Shown here: positions 18,281 to 28,241 of the stretch, piece by piece
How positions within the stretch are numbered: position 1 is the first letter of the stretch
Layout: the number at the start of each line of letters is the position of its first letter
Source of the DNA: Desulforhopalus sp. IMCC35007
GTDB taxonomy: Bacteria > Desulfobacterota > Desulfobulbia > Desulfobulbales > Desulfocapsaceae
Length of the DNA: 64,000 bases
NCBI RefSeq assembly: GCF_005116575.1
Contig: NZ_SWCN01000014.1
Coordinates: forward strand, 89,212-153,211
Reading direction: 5' to 3'
Program-made: the position numbers and the translations under genes
The notes under the pieces: model-generated
Database searches by the model: none
What the model was told of the DNA's origin: nothing
Seen by the model: the letters and a program-made list of their open reading frames with translations, nothing else

Positions 18281-19939
18281 CTACGACACCTGCGACAACA
18301 TTGACCGAAGACCAGAATTTCGCTGGTGTTTTCGAGCCAAGGCGAGGCGAAGAACAGAACGGTCTGTTACAAGCTTCACCTTTTTTTTGGCTCTGGTTAC
18401 CGCAGTATAGATGAGTTCACGGCTCAACACCCTGTTATCTTCGTTGGGCAGAACAACGACCACTTCGCCAAATTCTGAGCCCTGGCTCTTATGAATCGTC
18501 ATGGCATAGACTGTCTCAAAGGCAGGCAGCATTGTAATGGCACAATTTTTCAAGCTCCCGTCGGGGCGTTCAAACCAGACTCGAAGGGCGTTTTTTTCCT
18601 TATCCCAGAGACAAATACCAATATCGCCATTGTAAAGATCGAGTCCATAATCATTTTGGGTGATCAGGATCGGACGACCGATATACCAATCGTTGTGGCG
18701 GCAATGATACCCCCTTGCGGCCAGACTTTGTTCCAGCCGGCGATTAATAGCTGCAACCCCATGATCGGTAAAAGCGAGTCCGCAAAGCACCTGAAATTCA
18801 TTGAAACGGAGAAAACTTTCCCGTATTTCCTTTTCAGAAAGGCTGTCTATCCCCTGAACAAACTGAAGATACTCGCCATAACGAAGGCTCAAATATCCTT
18901 GCAAATCGCTTTCTTTGCAAAGTGAGACCTGCTCGCTGTCGTTTTCCGCCAGCTGCTGCCACACCGCCTCATGATCTGCGGCATTAATATTTGCAGCCAG
19001 CCTCTTAATATTATCATCAAAACGGTAGGTCTTTCTCAGTTCAATGCTATTGCCCGGCATGCTGTGGATCAGGTCTCCGAGGACGGCACCCGATTCCACG
19101 GAGGCGAGCTGATCCTTGTCACCCAGCAGGATCAGGCGACTGCCCGGTTTTAAAGCATCAACAAGCTTGCTCATCATGGCCAGGTCAACCATTGACGCCT
19201 CATCAACCACCACCACGTCCTGTTCAAGAGGGCTGGCATGATTATGCCTGAACTGTGGAGAATGCTTTTGTACCCCCAATAGACGATGCAGGGTCATTGC
19301 AGAATCAGGGATCCTCTGCCTCAGCTCGTCCGGTACCTTGAGCCTTTCCAGACTTGCACCAATGGACTCGCTCAATCTCATTGCCGCCTTTCCCGTTGGA
19401 GCCGCCAAACCTATACGAAGCGACCTGTGTTCACTTGCCAGAAGCAGGGTCAGCATCTTTATAACGGTGGTCGTTTTACCGGTCCCCGGGCCGCCGCTGA
19501 CAATAACAAGAGCCTTGTCAAGAGCGGCAAGAGCAGCATCCATCTGATCATTACCGGCTTGAGGTTCTCCGGCAAAAAGCAGCTTGAGTATGGCTTGGTC
19601 GGCATCCACCACAAAACGGGTTTTGGCCATTGCCTGTATCTGTGCGGCAAGACGGCTCTCGTACCGGTAATATCTCTCAAGATAGAGACTCGATCCATCA
19701 ATAATCAATGGCGCGGCGGGGGGACACGTAGCGGCCGCGATATCCAGAGCAAGACCCGTAGTTGAAAGGAGCTTTTTCTCGTGTGCCGTGATCGTCAAAC
19801 AGCTGTGCCCTTCGCCAAGGGCCATAGAAAGCCGTAAGATCAGTGCATAAAAAGACTCTTTTTCAGCTCCCAGAAGCCCCGAACGCACGGTCAGAAAGCC
19901 TGCAAAGCTTTTATCTAAACTGGTTTCATCCGGCCTCAT
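18281..19939 (-). CDS. recD: RecBCD enzyme subunit RecD (exodeoxyribonuclease V alpha)
   Basis: A 552-residue 5'-3' helicase subunit of the recombination nuclease. Walker A GGPGTGKTTT sits in IVSGGPGTGKTTTVIKML, Walker B in VVDEASMVDLAMMSKLVDAL, followed by LILLGDKDQLASVESG and the C-terminal YAMTIHKSQGSEF and TAVTRAKKKV motifs of superfamily 1 helicases. ATG 19939 with GAGGAGG nine bases upstream is preferred over GTG 19957. The start overlaps the end of recB by 14 bases, a sign of translational coupling in recC-recB-recD. Confidence 0.93.
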   Translation of the reverse strand: MRPDETSLDKSFAGFLTVRSGLLGAEKESFYALILRLSMALGEGHSCLTITAHEKKLLSTTGLALDIAAATCPPAAPLIIDGSSLYLERYYRYESRLAAQIQAMAKTRFVVDADQAILKLLFAGEPQAGNDQMDAALAALDKALVIVSGGPGTGKTTTVIKMLTLLLASEHRSLRIGLAAPTGKAAMRLSESIGASLERLKVPDELRQRIPDSAMTLHRLLGVQKHSPQFRHNHASPLEQDVVVVDEASMVDLAMMSKLVDALKPGSRLILLGDKDQLASVESGAVLGDLIHSMPGNSIELRKTYRFDDNIKRLAANINAADHEAVWQQLAENDSEQVSLCKESDLQGYLSLRYGEYLQFVQGIDSLSEKEIRESFLRFNEFQVLCGLAFTDHGVAAINRRLEQSLAARGYHCRHNDWYIGRPILITQNDYGLDLYNGDIGICLWDKEKNALRVWFERPDGSLKNCAITMLPAFETVYAMTIHKSQGSEFGEVVVVLPNEDNRVLSRELIYTAVTRAKKKVKLVTDRSVLRLALARKHQRNSGLRSMLSQVS

Positions 19940-22900
19940 CACAGCGAACCTCCTCACCGAAGAGACGATTTAACTGCTGCAGGGTCTCATAGTCTGGCAG
20001 AGTAGAATAGATTCCACTGCCTGGAGCGTCAGGAGACATACCCCGGATAAAGAGGTACATCACACCTCCGAAATCTTGTCTGTAATTATAGTCAGGGAGG
20101 AGGTTCTGCAGATGCCGATGCAGGACGAGGGAGTATATCCAATACTGCAGGCCATAGTTGTGCGCCTGCATGGCGGAGACAAGTTGATCAGGTTGATACG
20201 CGAGGAGATCTCCTCCGAGATAATTGGTTTTATAGTCCATGATATAATACTTGCCTTCAAAAAGACCAACCAGGTCGACAAAACCGGTGAGATATCCTCT
20301 CATTTGCCGGGAACTGACTGGCAGAACCGTGGGATCACCTTGGAGAATGTCATAAATTCCAGCCGTATCAAAGGAGTTGAACCTGAAATAAAACGGCATC
20401 TCTTTAAGACACCTATCTATCGGGAGGTCACGGAGTCTAAACCCCCCGGGCAAATAGGATGAGACCACGCATTCGAGCAATTTTGCGATCTCTTCAACAG
20501 TTGCATCAACCCCATACTTCTCACATTTACGGCTGATTTGAGAAAGAAGTTCAGGATTGCTGGATGGAGCAGAAAGAGATGAAAAAGAAAACTCCTCAAG
20601 CAGATCATGGATCAGATTACCAAAGTGGGCGCCTGCGGGCAGGTTTGGGACCGCAATGGAAACAACAGCTTCAACTTGTATCAGAGAAGTGGTTGCCTTT
20701 TCATATTCATAGTCACTGAGCGCTGCAAGGCCTGAAAAACTGGTCATTTGCCAGTCGGTAAAAAGAGACCGGCGAGATGCCTGCAATGGATGAAGTTCTG
20801 CTGTTTCGGGCTTTGTCGTAAAGTTTTCAGTCGGTACCTCTGCCGTTATCTGGTGATGCACGCTGCTTCCTTGGCCCTCAATTTCTTCAAAGCGTAGATA
20901 TTGCTCCTGTGGATCACATGGACCTTCGGGAAAGAGAAGATAGCCAAGGGCTGATCCAAATGAATCCGCCACTGCTGTATGTTTTTTCACATCCCCCCAC
21001 ATGGTGTAACAGCGTACCTTGGCTCGCGTCAAGGCAACATAAAGCAGGCGAAGATCCTCTGCTTTTTCTTCCTGGTCAGCCAGGGCCTTTCGCTCGGAAA
21101 AGTGCTCAGAGCCGAGATCAATGACAGTCTTGCCATGTTCATGGACCGCAATCTGGAACTGCTCTTTTTCCAGACGGCTCGACGAATACCAGAGGTAAGG
21201 ACAAAACACGACGGGGTACTCAAGGCCTTTTGCGCCGTGCATGGTAACGATCTGCACTGCGTCCTCATCACTTTCCAGCAGAAGTTCACCACCGGCTGCT
21301 CCATTTTCAAGAAGATGCATGCGCTGCAACCATTGCAGAACCTGACCAATTCCGTAATTCTCTGCACTTTCCTGTTCCTGGATTAGCTCTACCAGCTGAT
21401 ACAGGTTGACGATGGAACGTTCTGCATATCTGCTCCCGGCGATGTTGATGAGGATGTTTTCATTGACGATAAAACGGTTCATCATGGCAAACAGTCCCTG
21501 CTCCAGCCAGAGCCCATGATAAAAGATCATCTTTGCCTGCCAGGCGGCCAACCGGTCTTCATCCTGCCAGATTTTCACCAACTCAGTTCCCTGTATATCA
21601 AACCAGGAAATGGTCATGGCAGCTTTTAAGCGCACGATTTCAGTGGGAGAGGCAACCGCTTTGAGCAGAACGATAAGCTCTCTTGCTTCGGTGGTGTGAA
21701 AGACAGATGTCCGGCTGCTTACAACCGCAGGGATTCCCGCCTCAATTAAACTTTCCAGGTACTGTTGTCCCTGTCTGTGACTACGCACCAGAATAGCGAT
21801 ATCCTTTGGTTCCAGGCTCCGGTGGACCTCCCCACTCTGATATATGGTAGTACTCTCTGGCCCCGTGAGGCGACAGATTTCCCCAACCACATAAGATCGA
21901 AAAGCGTCTGCGGCCTTACCCGAAGACCACCTGCCTTTTTTATCCTCAGGATGTGCTGGCAGGGTGCAATATACCATCCCCGCAAGGCTCTTTTCATTGC
22001 AGACAATATCATAATTATCAGCAGTCAACCCCGGAATTATTCTATGAAAGCCGAGCCTGTTTTCATCATATAAAAAAGGTTTTGACCTGCTGGCAAAGAG
22101 CCTGTTCACCTCAGTTACCAGCCTGGGGTGGGAACGATAGTTTTTTTCAAGAGTGAGCAAATTACGGGCGCTGTTTCTGGCCTTGAAATACGAATGTATA
22201 TCCGCCCCGCGAAATTTATAGATCGCCTGCTTAGGGTCCCCGATGAGATACAGGTAGTGGCCACCATCACCGAAAATTTCTGAAAAAATCTTGTATTGCA
22301 GGCTGTCTGTGTCCTGAAATTCATCTATCAGGGCAATAGAATAGCGCCCCCCGATAACCTCGCACAACTGTTTGCCCTTTTCGCCGTCAAGACCGGCCGC
22401 AAGATTGGCGATAAGACCATCAAAGCCCATGGTGCCCTGTTGCAACAGTCGCGTTCTCACCTCATCTTTTAGACCTGCGAGCTTGAGGCGAAAGGCAAGG
22501 ATCAGCTCGTTTTTACTCCGACAAAATTCCTCCACTTCCGCTGTGGGAACTGGCCAGTCTGCAAGATAGGCCTTCTTTTTCTCTTCTCCCCTGAATTTAT
22601 TGCCATTCAGACCACTCATAAGCTTTGACTCCGTCAGGAGTTCAAGCTCGCCAGGAAAGACCAGGCTTGAGCCGTCAATAAATAAAGAGACTGCACCAAA
22701 CCAGGCAGAAAAGTTTTCACTGATGCCTTTGTTGAAATGATTACTGGCAATCCCCTCCACAAGGAACTGGTACAGTCCTGCACTGTGATTTTGCCACCAG
22801 ACCCGCAAGGCCTCCATCTTTTCAAGTACAGCCATAGTGGCTGTTTCAACGGATATCTCAACCGGTTGAACCTCTCCCACCTTTTTGTAAAACTCAGAGA

Positions 22901-23495
22901 CACTCGCGTAGAGTTTTTCAGGGGTTTCAAAGGTCGCTGTTAAAAGGGCGCAAGGGAGTGCATCAAGGCCATAAACTTCGTTTCGCCAGAAATCGTCGAC
23001 CACTTCTGAGATAACGTGCTCAACGCTTGTCACCAGCTCAACGTTAAACAGCTGACCACTCTCAAGGGCCTGATCTACCAGCATCCTCTGGCAAAACCCA
23101 TGGATGGTAAAAACGTTGGCGTTATCGATATCGTACAGGGCAATCTGCAGCCGCTGGATAGCCTGGCTGTAATCGGTCAAAGAATCGAGCCAATCAACAA
23201 GCGTCGCGTCGGTCTGTTCTTCCACCCTGTCAGGGCTTACATCCAATCTCTGTACCAACAGCGCTCTCGCCTCCGCCAGCCGATTCCGGATTCTACTTTT
23301 CAACTCCTCCGTAGCCGCTTTGGTAAACGTTACAATAAGGATCTTTTCTATCGTAACACCGAGCTCTACAATCCCCCGAAGAACCAGCATGCCAATAGCA
23401 TAAGTCTTGCCAGTCCCGGCACTTGCCTCTACAAGACTTATGCCTTTGGAAAAAACGGCCCTGGCTGAATCAAACACAACAATCGGCTCAGTCAT
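19926..23495 (-). CDS. recB: RecBCD enzyme subunit RecB (exodeoxyribonuclease V beta)
   Basis: A 1,189-residue helicase-nuclease. N-terminal UvrD-type helicase with Walker A EASAGTGKTYA at about 23-33, IALIDEFQDTDSLQYKIF (Walker B), YLIGDPKQAIYKFRGADI and later TMHGAKGLEYPVVFCPYL plus YVALTRAKVRCY. The C-terminal RecB nuclease domain shows GNLIHDLLEEF and the metal/catalytic motif IMDYKTNYLGGD, so the nuclease looks intact. ATG 23495 has GGAG seven bases upstream, favouring it over ATG 23501. It overlaps recC by 8 bases. The enzyme unwinds and resects double-strand breaks until it meets a Chi site. Confidence 0.95.
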   Translation of the reverse strand: MTEPIVVFDSARAVFSKGISLVEASAGTGKTYAIGMLVLRGIVELGVTIEKILIVTFTKAATEELKSRIRNRLAEARALLVQRLDVSPDRVEEQTDATLVDWLDSLTDYSQAIQRLQIALYDIDNANVFTIHGFCQRMLVDQALESGQLFNVELVTSVEHVISEVVDDFWRNEVYGLDALPCALLTATFETPEKLYASVSEFYKKVGEVQPVEISVETATMAVLEKMEALRVWWQNHSAGLYQFLVEGIASNHFNKGISENFSAWFGAVSLFIDGSSLVFPGELELLTESKLMSGLNGNKFRGEEKKKAYLADWPVPTAEVEEFCRSKNELILAFRLKLAGLKDEVRTRLLQQGTMGFDGLIANLAAGLDGEKGKQLCEVIGGRYSIALIDEFQDTDSLQYKIFSEIFGDGGHYLYLIGDPKQAIYKFRGADIHSYFKARNSARNLLTLEKNYRSHPRLVTEVNRLFASRSKPFLYDENRLGFHRIIPGLTADNYDIVCNEKSLAGMVYCTLPAHPEDKKGRWSSGKAADAFRSYVVGEICRLTGPESTTIYQSGEVHRSLEPKDIAILVRSHRQGQQYLESLIEAGIPAVVSSRTSVFHTTEARELIVLLKAVASPTEIVRLKAAMTISWFDIQGTELVKIWQDEDRLAAWQAKMIFYHGLWLEQGLFAMMNRFIVNENILINIAGSRYAERSIVNLYQLVELIQEQESAENYGIGQVLQWLQRMHLLENGAAGGELLLESDEDAVQIVTMHGAKGLEYPVVFCPYLWYSSSRLEKEQFQIAVHEHGKTVIDLGSEHFSERKALADQEEKAEDLRLLYVALTRAKVRCYTMWGDVKKHTAVADSFGSALGYLLFPEGPCDPQEQYLRFEEIEGQGSSVHHQITAEVPTENFTTKPETAELHPLQASRRSLFTDWQMTSFSGLAALSDYEYEKATTSLIQVEAVVSIAVPNLPAGAHFGNLIHDLLEEFSFSSLSAPSSNPELLSQISRKCEKYGVDATVEEIAKLLECVVSSYLPGGFRLRDLPIDRCLKEMPFYFRFNSFDTAGIYDILQGDPTVLPVSSRQMRGYLTGFVDLVGLFEGKYYIMDYKTNYLGGDLLAYQPDQLVSAMQAHNYGLQYWIYSLVLHRHLQNLLPDYNYRQDFGGVMYLFIRGMSPDAPGSGIYSTLPDYETLQQLNRLFGEEVRCDEAG

Positions 23496-26400
23496 CTGCA
23501 TTCTCCAGAAGAGCTGCCATTATCGCTTGGGACAATTCTTCAAACTCTGGGCCCAGCCAGCTCTCTTGACTTCGCCCTTTCAGCAAAAGTTCCATCTCCG
23601 GCTCGTAACCCCTATCAATAGCCTCCTGCATGACGCCCCGTGCCTTATCCAGGGGGGGAACAGTGGTGTTTTTCCTCAGCTGCTCTGCGTAGACAAAGGC
23701 AGGCTCAACATAGAGTTGAGAGGGCTGACAGTGTCCTGCATGAAACAGATCCAGCAGATAGTCAAGCTCAGGTCCACCCTGGATGCCGGCAAAGGAAAGA
23801 GAAATATCCTTTGTGACAATGGAGGTCCGTTTACTCCCAGAGCTTATTGCATTGAGCAGCAGATGATGCAACCAGCCCGAGACAAGATCACGGCCACGGA
23901 GTTTCCCGTACCGGATAATAAGTATTCCCTGTTCATAAACATTGCCGAGAGACCCATGCAGGTGGTAGTCGCCAACCATCAGATCCACCGGGTGGTCAGA
24001 ACACTTCTGACCCAGTGCAGCTGCGTTGACCGTTTCAATAAATTCGCCAATCTCTTTTTTCTTTAGAAGGTAGCTGAGTTTTCCCACCGTGCCCAAAGGC
24101 CAGCGTCCGGCAATCTGCGCTTTACGCAAAAACTCCTGACCCGCCTCATCTCTTTTTTCAGGTGCAGCAAGTTCCGCTTCAATAAGTGCCTGTTCTGCGT
24201 GGTATCTAGCAAGACCTTCCAGATAAAACGTTTCCCGGTCTTCCGGAAATTCTTCAACTCCAGAGAGAAAGACACCGAGACATTGGCGGACAAAATATTT
24301 CTGGGGATTGTTAAAAAAGCTCAACAGTGCATGTACGCTCACCTCTTTTTCCGGAGGCTCAAGGCTTCCCTGCCACCAGGCCTGACCTGCGGGTCGTTCC
24401 TGACTGAGTTTATCCGCGACCTGACATGCATAAGCGTCGTAACTTTTCAGTCGGGAGGCCCGGCTGCCTGTAAAATATTTTTTACTGAAACTATGGAGAG
24501 GATGGTGAACGATGAGGCCTTTTACCTTGTAATGGTTTTCCAAAAGCTCCAGGAGCTCAGTAATAATAACAGACGGAGGGACCTTTTCATTTGTAAGGAC
24601 AGACTGACCTATATAACTTAAATAGAGATTATCTCTGGTGGCTATAATTGCTTCTAGAAACTGATAACGATCGTCGGCTCTTGCAGAGCGGTCTCCTAGG
24701 CGAAACTTGCCTGAGGTCCCCATAAGATCAAAATTATCGTGGGTGTCCGGTTTAGGGTAAATCCCGTCGTTGAGACCCAGAAGGCAAACCACTCTAAAGG
24801 GGATGGAGCGCATGGGCAACATGGAACAAAAGGTAAGCTGGCCCCGCATAAAGCCCGAGCTGGTTCTCTTTTCCTGCGCCGACTGGATAAACCATTCCCG
24901 TATCACTTCAAAATCGAGCTCACTTTCAGGGAACTCCTCCATGGTCCTGCCAAGGTCTGCAATGAGGCTGCGAAGTTCGATGAGTTCTGATTCGTTGTCA
25001 TCACCAAACAATTGACTCACATAGGAAAGCAGTACCTCTGACCAGCCCGCAAGACTACGATGTTCACTCAGGGCAATTCTTGCTTCTTCCACAACATCAA
25101 TGAACCGGCACAGGCCGCCGAGAGCACTTGCCCCCCTGCCCTCCAGTTCAGTGAAAGGAAGAATCCCACCAACAAAATCCTCGGAGGCCGTCGCATAGCC
25201 CATAAGCATTCTATCGAGCCCGGCCCGCCAGCTGTTTTCACTAAACGGCTGAACGCCTGCATCCTGCCGTTGACTGGCAGACAAGCCCCAGCGGATGCCA
25301 GCCTCCCTCACCCAGTATTCGATGGTTTCAAAATCTGTCGAGGTAAGATCAAACTGGGGCAAAATTGCAGGCAGGCGGAGAATATCCAGCACCTCACTCC
25401 AGCCAAAGCGCCCGGAGAAAAGTTCAAGAAAGGCAAGAAAACCTGCAAAAACTGAATTTCTGCGCCTCACACTGCGATCAGCTACCGAATGCTGGATATC
25501 TGAGAAAAGAGCGGGAATAATCGGCGCATATTCCTGAATATCAGGGGCCATAACAACGATATCCCGGAGTTCAAGATCAGGTTTTGTGTGAAGAAGATGG
25601 AGAAGCTGGTCACGTAATACCATTAACTCTCTTCGCCTGGAATGACAGGAAACAATCTGGATCGAATGATCGTCCCAAGAGAACTCCGGCGAATTTTCCG
25701 GCAGACATCCCTCAAGGATATCCGCCTGAACCCTGTGTAAAAGACATGCCTTCTGATAATCTCCATCTCCTACCGGAGACTGATAACTTGCAAATTCAAG
25801 GGCAAAGTCGGCACCTTCAAGCATCATAATCTGAAGATCCTTTCCCTGACGGCCAAGGCTTGCAAGAAGAGGATGATCTTCATCCTCAATGTCCTCTGCA
25901 CCCTCGCCAACCAGATGCATCTTTTTCTTAAAGAGCTGCTTTTTCGTCTGTACATCTCCCCAGTAATGACGACAGGGAGAGAGAAGAAAAAAGTGAACAT
26001 CCATATGGATGGCCAGGCTCCCGAGAAATTGAAGGAAAAGCGGTGGCATGGTGTGCAGGCCAATCACGGCAATACGCTTGGGTAACAATCTGGAAAGGTC
26101 CGTTTGTGTTTGTAGTTCCTCGATAAGAGATTGGAAGAGCATTCCCCGGTGAACATTACCACCGGGCTGGGCTGTAAGGCGCCTCCAGAGCATCATCTGC
26201 CAGGGTTCGGATGCATGGTTTGTGGTCAACACGCCTTTTTCCCAGGACAAAAGCATGTCGGAGCGCATCAACTGGTATTGATCAAAGACATTGGCCAGTC
26301 TTCTTGAAAGTTGAAATCTTTTCAGATTACTCTTTTCGCCCTGCAGGTAATATTGCAGCGGTTTATATACCTCATCATCAATTTCAGTAAGCAGTTGTTC

Positions 26401-26682
26401 AATACGAAAGGTGAGGGTCTGCCGCTGAAAGCCATCAGGGCTAATCCCCATATTGAGGCGGTCCGCAATCGAGCTGAGGAAATCTAAGGGAAGAGAGAAG
26501 GCAAAATTACACAAACTTGCAAATTCATCGGCGAGGGTCTGGCAGACCATTCGTTCCATCCCCTGACTCTGAATAAGAAACAACTCACCACTGAAAAGAT
26601 CGGGCTGTTTGTCGATACGTATAACCTCAGCCAGCTGGTGCAGTAAATTTTCCGTACGGTTTGATACATGGAGGTAAAACAT
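23488..26682 (-). CDS. recC: RecBCD enzyme subunit RecC (exodeoxyribonuclease V gamma)
   Basis: A 1,064-residue Chi-recognition subunit. The N-terminus FYLHVSNRTENLLHQLAEVI, QSQGMERMVCQTLADEF and the NFAFSLPLDFL stretch are characteristic, as are VVMAPDIQEYAPIIPALF and RSVRRRNSVFAGFLAFLELF in the middle, and MLPMRSIPFRVVCLLGLNDGIYP. The C-terminal part is a degenerate nuclease-like fold without catalytic residues, as in the family. First gene of recC-recB-recD. A small membrane-protein gene lies 69 bp upstream on the same strand. Confidence 0.93.
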   Translation of the reverse strand: MFYLHVSNRTENLLHQLAEVIRIDKQPDLFSGELFLIQSQGMERMVCQTLADEFASLCNFAFSLPLDFLSSIADRLNMGISPDGFQRQTLTFRIEQLLTEIDDEVYKPLQYYLQGEKSNLKRFQLSRRLANVFDQYQLMRSDMLLSWEKGVLTTNHASEPWQMMLWRRLTAQPGGNVHRGMLFQSLIEELQTQTDLSRLLPKRIAVIGLHTMPPLFLQFLGSLAIHMDVHFFLLSPCRHYWGDVQTKKQLFKKKMHLVGEGAEDIEDEDHPLLASLGRQGKDLQIMMLEGADFALEFASYQSPVGDGDYQKACLLHRVQADILEGCLPENSPEFSWDDHSIQIVSCHSRRRELMVLRDQLLHLLHTKPDLELRDIVVMAPDIQEYAPIIPALFSDIQHSVADRSVRRRNSVFAGFLAFLELFSGRFGWSEVLDILRLPAILPQFDLTSTDFETIEYWVREAGIRWGLSASQRQDAGVQPFSENSWRAGLDRMLMGYATASEDFVGGILPFTELEGRGASALGGLCRFIDVVEEARIALSEHRSLAGWSEVLLSYVSQLFGDDNESELIELRSLIADLGRTMEEFPESELDFEVIREWFIQSAQEKRTSSGFMRGQLTFCSMLPMRSIPFRVVCLLGLNDGIYPKPDTHDNFDLMGTSGKFRLGDRSARADDRYQFLEAIIATRDNLYLSYIGQSVLTNEKVPPSVIITELLELLENHYKVKGLIVHHPLHSFSKKYFTGSRASRLKSYDAYACQVADKLSQERPAGQAWWQGSLEPPEKEVSVHALLSFFNNPQKYFVRQCLGVFLSGVEEFPEDRETFYLEGLARYHAEQALIEAELAAPEKRDEAGQEFLRKAQIAGRWPLGTVGKLSYLLKKKEIGEFIETVNAAALGQKCSDHPVDLMVGDYHLHGSLGNVYEQGILIIRYGKLRGRDLVSGWLHHLLLNAISSGSKRTSIVTKDISLSFAGIQGGPELDYLLDLFHAGHCQPSQLYVEPAFVYAEQLRKNTTVPPLDKARGVMQEAIDRGYEPEMELLLKGRSQESWLGPEFEELSQAIMAALLENADD

Positions 26683-26751
26683 TACGTAACCATGAAAAGA
26701 ATAGTATCATACAACCATTTCTTACATTTACAGACGAAGGGAGTACAGGTA

Positions 26752-27054
26752 TTATTTACCGCCACTGACATCGACACCTGCATACTCATAGATGCCAAAA
26801 AGAAGGCCGGCTATAATGCCGAATGCAAAAAACAGCCGAAGGCGACGGTCCCAGGGAAGCTTTTCGCCATCGGACATATATTGCAGTAGGGCGATAATAA
26901 CGTAGGTAATACCAGTAACATATGGGACTGTCTGCAAAAGCTGCCAGCCAGTGGCCTGTAAGGTAGTGGTCAGATCTGCTCCTATACGCAGATTAAACAA
27001 AATGTAGAGTACAGCAGAAGCTGTAAAAGTAATTTTACTTCGAAGACCTGACAT
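26752..27054 (-). CDS. Small multi-pass membrane protein of unknown function
   Basis: A 100-residue hydrophobic protein. Segments at about 8-28, 40-60 and 75-92 look membrane-spanning; the loop MSDGEKLPWDRRLRLFF is charged. I do not recognise the family. It could be transcribed with recCBD, which begins 69 bp downstream. Its ATG (27054) directly abuts an ATG of the opposite-strand gene (27055) in a CATATG palindrome, so one of the two starts is probably elsewhere. Confidence 0.6.
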   Translation of the reverse strand: MSGLRSKITFTASAVLYILFNLRIGADLTTTLQATGWQLLQTVPYVTGITYVIIALLQYMSDGEKLPWDRRLRLFFAFGIIAGLLFGIYEYAGVDVSGGK

Positions 27055-28155
27055 ATGAACTCACTTAAAACCCTTATTTTTCCAGCAACCGTAATTCATT
27101 CGATTCGCCAGTACCCAATTTTTCTTTTATTTGACAAGATACACATGATCTCCCCGGTTGAAGCAGGCGAGATACCCCCTACAGAAAACTCCACAGATAG
27201 TTTCATTAATTCCGGTTTATGTCAAGTAGATACTCCCTGCCCTCTTGGAGAAAACCGCAAACGCTTTCTTCATCTTGTAGCAGATATCAGGAATCGAAAA
27301 GATGATTACGCAGCCCAGCTCAGCGCGCTCACCCTCACCGCCATGTCTTCAGCCAAAGACTCAGGAGAGGAATCAGAACGCGCCATCATCAACGGGGTCA
27401 TTACCCCAAAGAACAAAAATGTCGAGGAAACAGAAAAGCGCCGTGAAGCAAAACTCTGGCAGGCCCGTCTTGTTCTTGCCATAGGAGAGATCCTCGACGC
27501 AGAAGAAGAAGAAATCGCCAGGAATCTCGCTGCACTGGAGGACGATACTGCAGACCTGTTTGAGGCGCTCCATGGAGAGATGGACGACCCTGAGGAAAAC
27601 AGCCATGAAAGCAGTCCCTTTAGTGAGCTTACCGAGCTCACAAGTAAATTCAGTGCTGTCCATGGTGGAAATATGGCAAAACGGTTGACCAGCTGGACAC
27701 AGCTGTTCGCCGAGAGCAACCTCACCGACGCCGACATCTTTCTCACCACAAGTCCGGACGTCCATGATATCGTTGCTGAATCATATAATAACATCGCAAA
27801 ACCTGGCAGTACCCCCAGGCATCTTGAAGGTCTGGAGTTGCCAGGACTCATTGGCTGGAACGAAAAAGAAGCCGTGCAGGCCGTCCATCAGTTTCAGGCG
27901 GACAATCAGCAGTTCCTCTCTCAGTTCAACAATGTCCTTGGTACATTAAAAGAATACAGCACGACGGGCGCTCATGAATGGGAAGATGTTGTCTCTGCAT
28001 TAAATGAGGCGCTGGAAAACAGTTTCCCCAAAAAACACTGGGGCAGACTTTCCCTCACAATATCAATCTTTGACCGGTGCAGTATCCGATCGTTGCTGAG
28101 TGGAACAACACCCAATGAGCCGGTTAAAAATGGGATTCTTCTGGTGGTTTCATAA
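27055..28155 (+). CDS. Conserved-looking hypothetical protein, helical and acidic
   Basis: A 366-residue protein I do not recognise. The first 30 residues are hydrophobic and basic and may not be translated: ATG 27145 (M-I-S-P-V-E-A) is an alternative start giving 336 residues, though neither start has a good ribosome site. Visible are NRKRFLHLVADIRNRKDDYA, an acidic helical region WQARLVLAIGEILDAEEEEI with EDDTADLFEALHGEMDDPEE, and a helical C-terminal half. No cysteine cluster, membrane segment (apart from the doubtful N-terminus) or nucleotide motif is seen. It is divergent from the small membrane gene and recCBD; a link to DNA repair is only positional. Confidence 0.65.
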   Translation: MNSLKTLIFPATVIHSIRQYPIFLLFDKIHMISPVEAGEIPPTENSTDSFINSGLCQVDTPCPLGENRKRFLHLVADIRNRKDDYAAQLSALTLTAMSSAKDSGEESERAIINGVITPKNKNVEETEKRREAKLWQARLVLAIGEILDAEEEEIARNLAALEDDTADLFEALHGEMDDPEENSHESSPFSELTELTSKFSAVHGGNMAKRLTSWTQLFAESNLTDADIFLTTSPDVHDIVAESYNNIAKPGSTPRHLEGLELPGLIGWNEKEAVQAVHQFQADNQQFLSQFNNVLGTLKEYSTTGAHEWEDVVSALNEALENSFPKKHWGRLSLTISIFDRCSIRSLLSGTTPNEPVKNGILLVVS

Positions 28156-28207
28156 GAAACGCACCAACAACAATCTGTTAAAAGAAGAGTCCTTCTCTAA
28201 AGGAAAT

Positions 28208-28235
28208 GCCACCCCGTTTAAAAAGACGGGGTGGC
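28208..28235. terminator. GC-rich hairpin between convergent genes
   Basis: A 10-bp perfect stem (GCCACCCCGT / ACGGGGTGGC) with an 8-nt A-rich loop between the unknown gene (plus) and the uspA-like gene (minus). On the minus strand it is followed by ATTTCCTTT, a moderate T-tract, so it most likely terminates the stress-protein gene and perhaps both. Confidence 0.75.
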
Positions 28236-28241
28236 CACAAA

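Noticed and set aside
18165..18410. 81-codon plus frame overlapping the end of recD
   Set aside because: It overlaps the RecD C-terminus, where the minus frame has the TAVTRAKKKV helicase motif.
27306..27851. Long minus-strand reading frames opposite the 366-residue unknown gene
   Set aside because: Their translations are serine-rich and low in complexity, a mirror of the acidic, Glu-rich plus-strand gene; no ribosome site or family signature.
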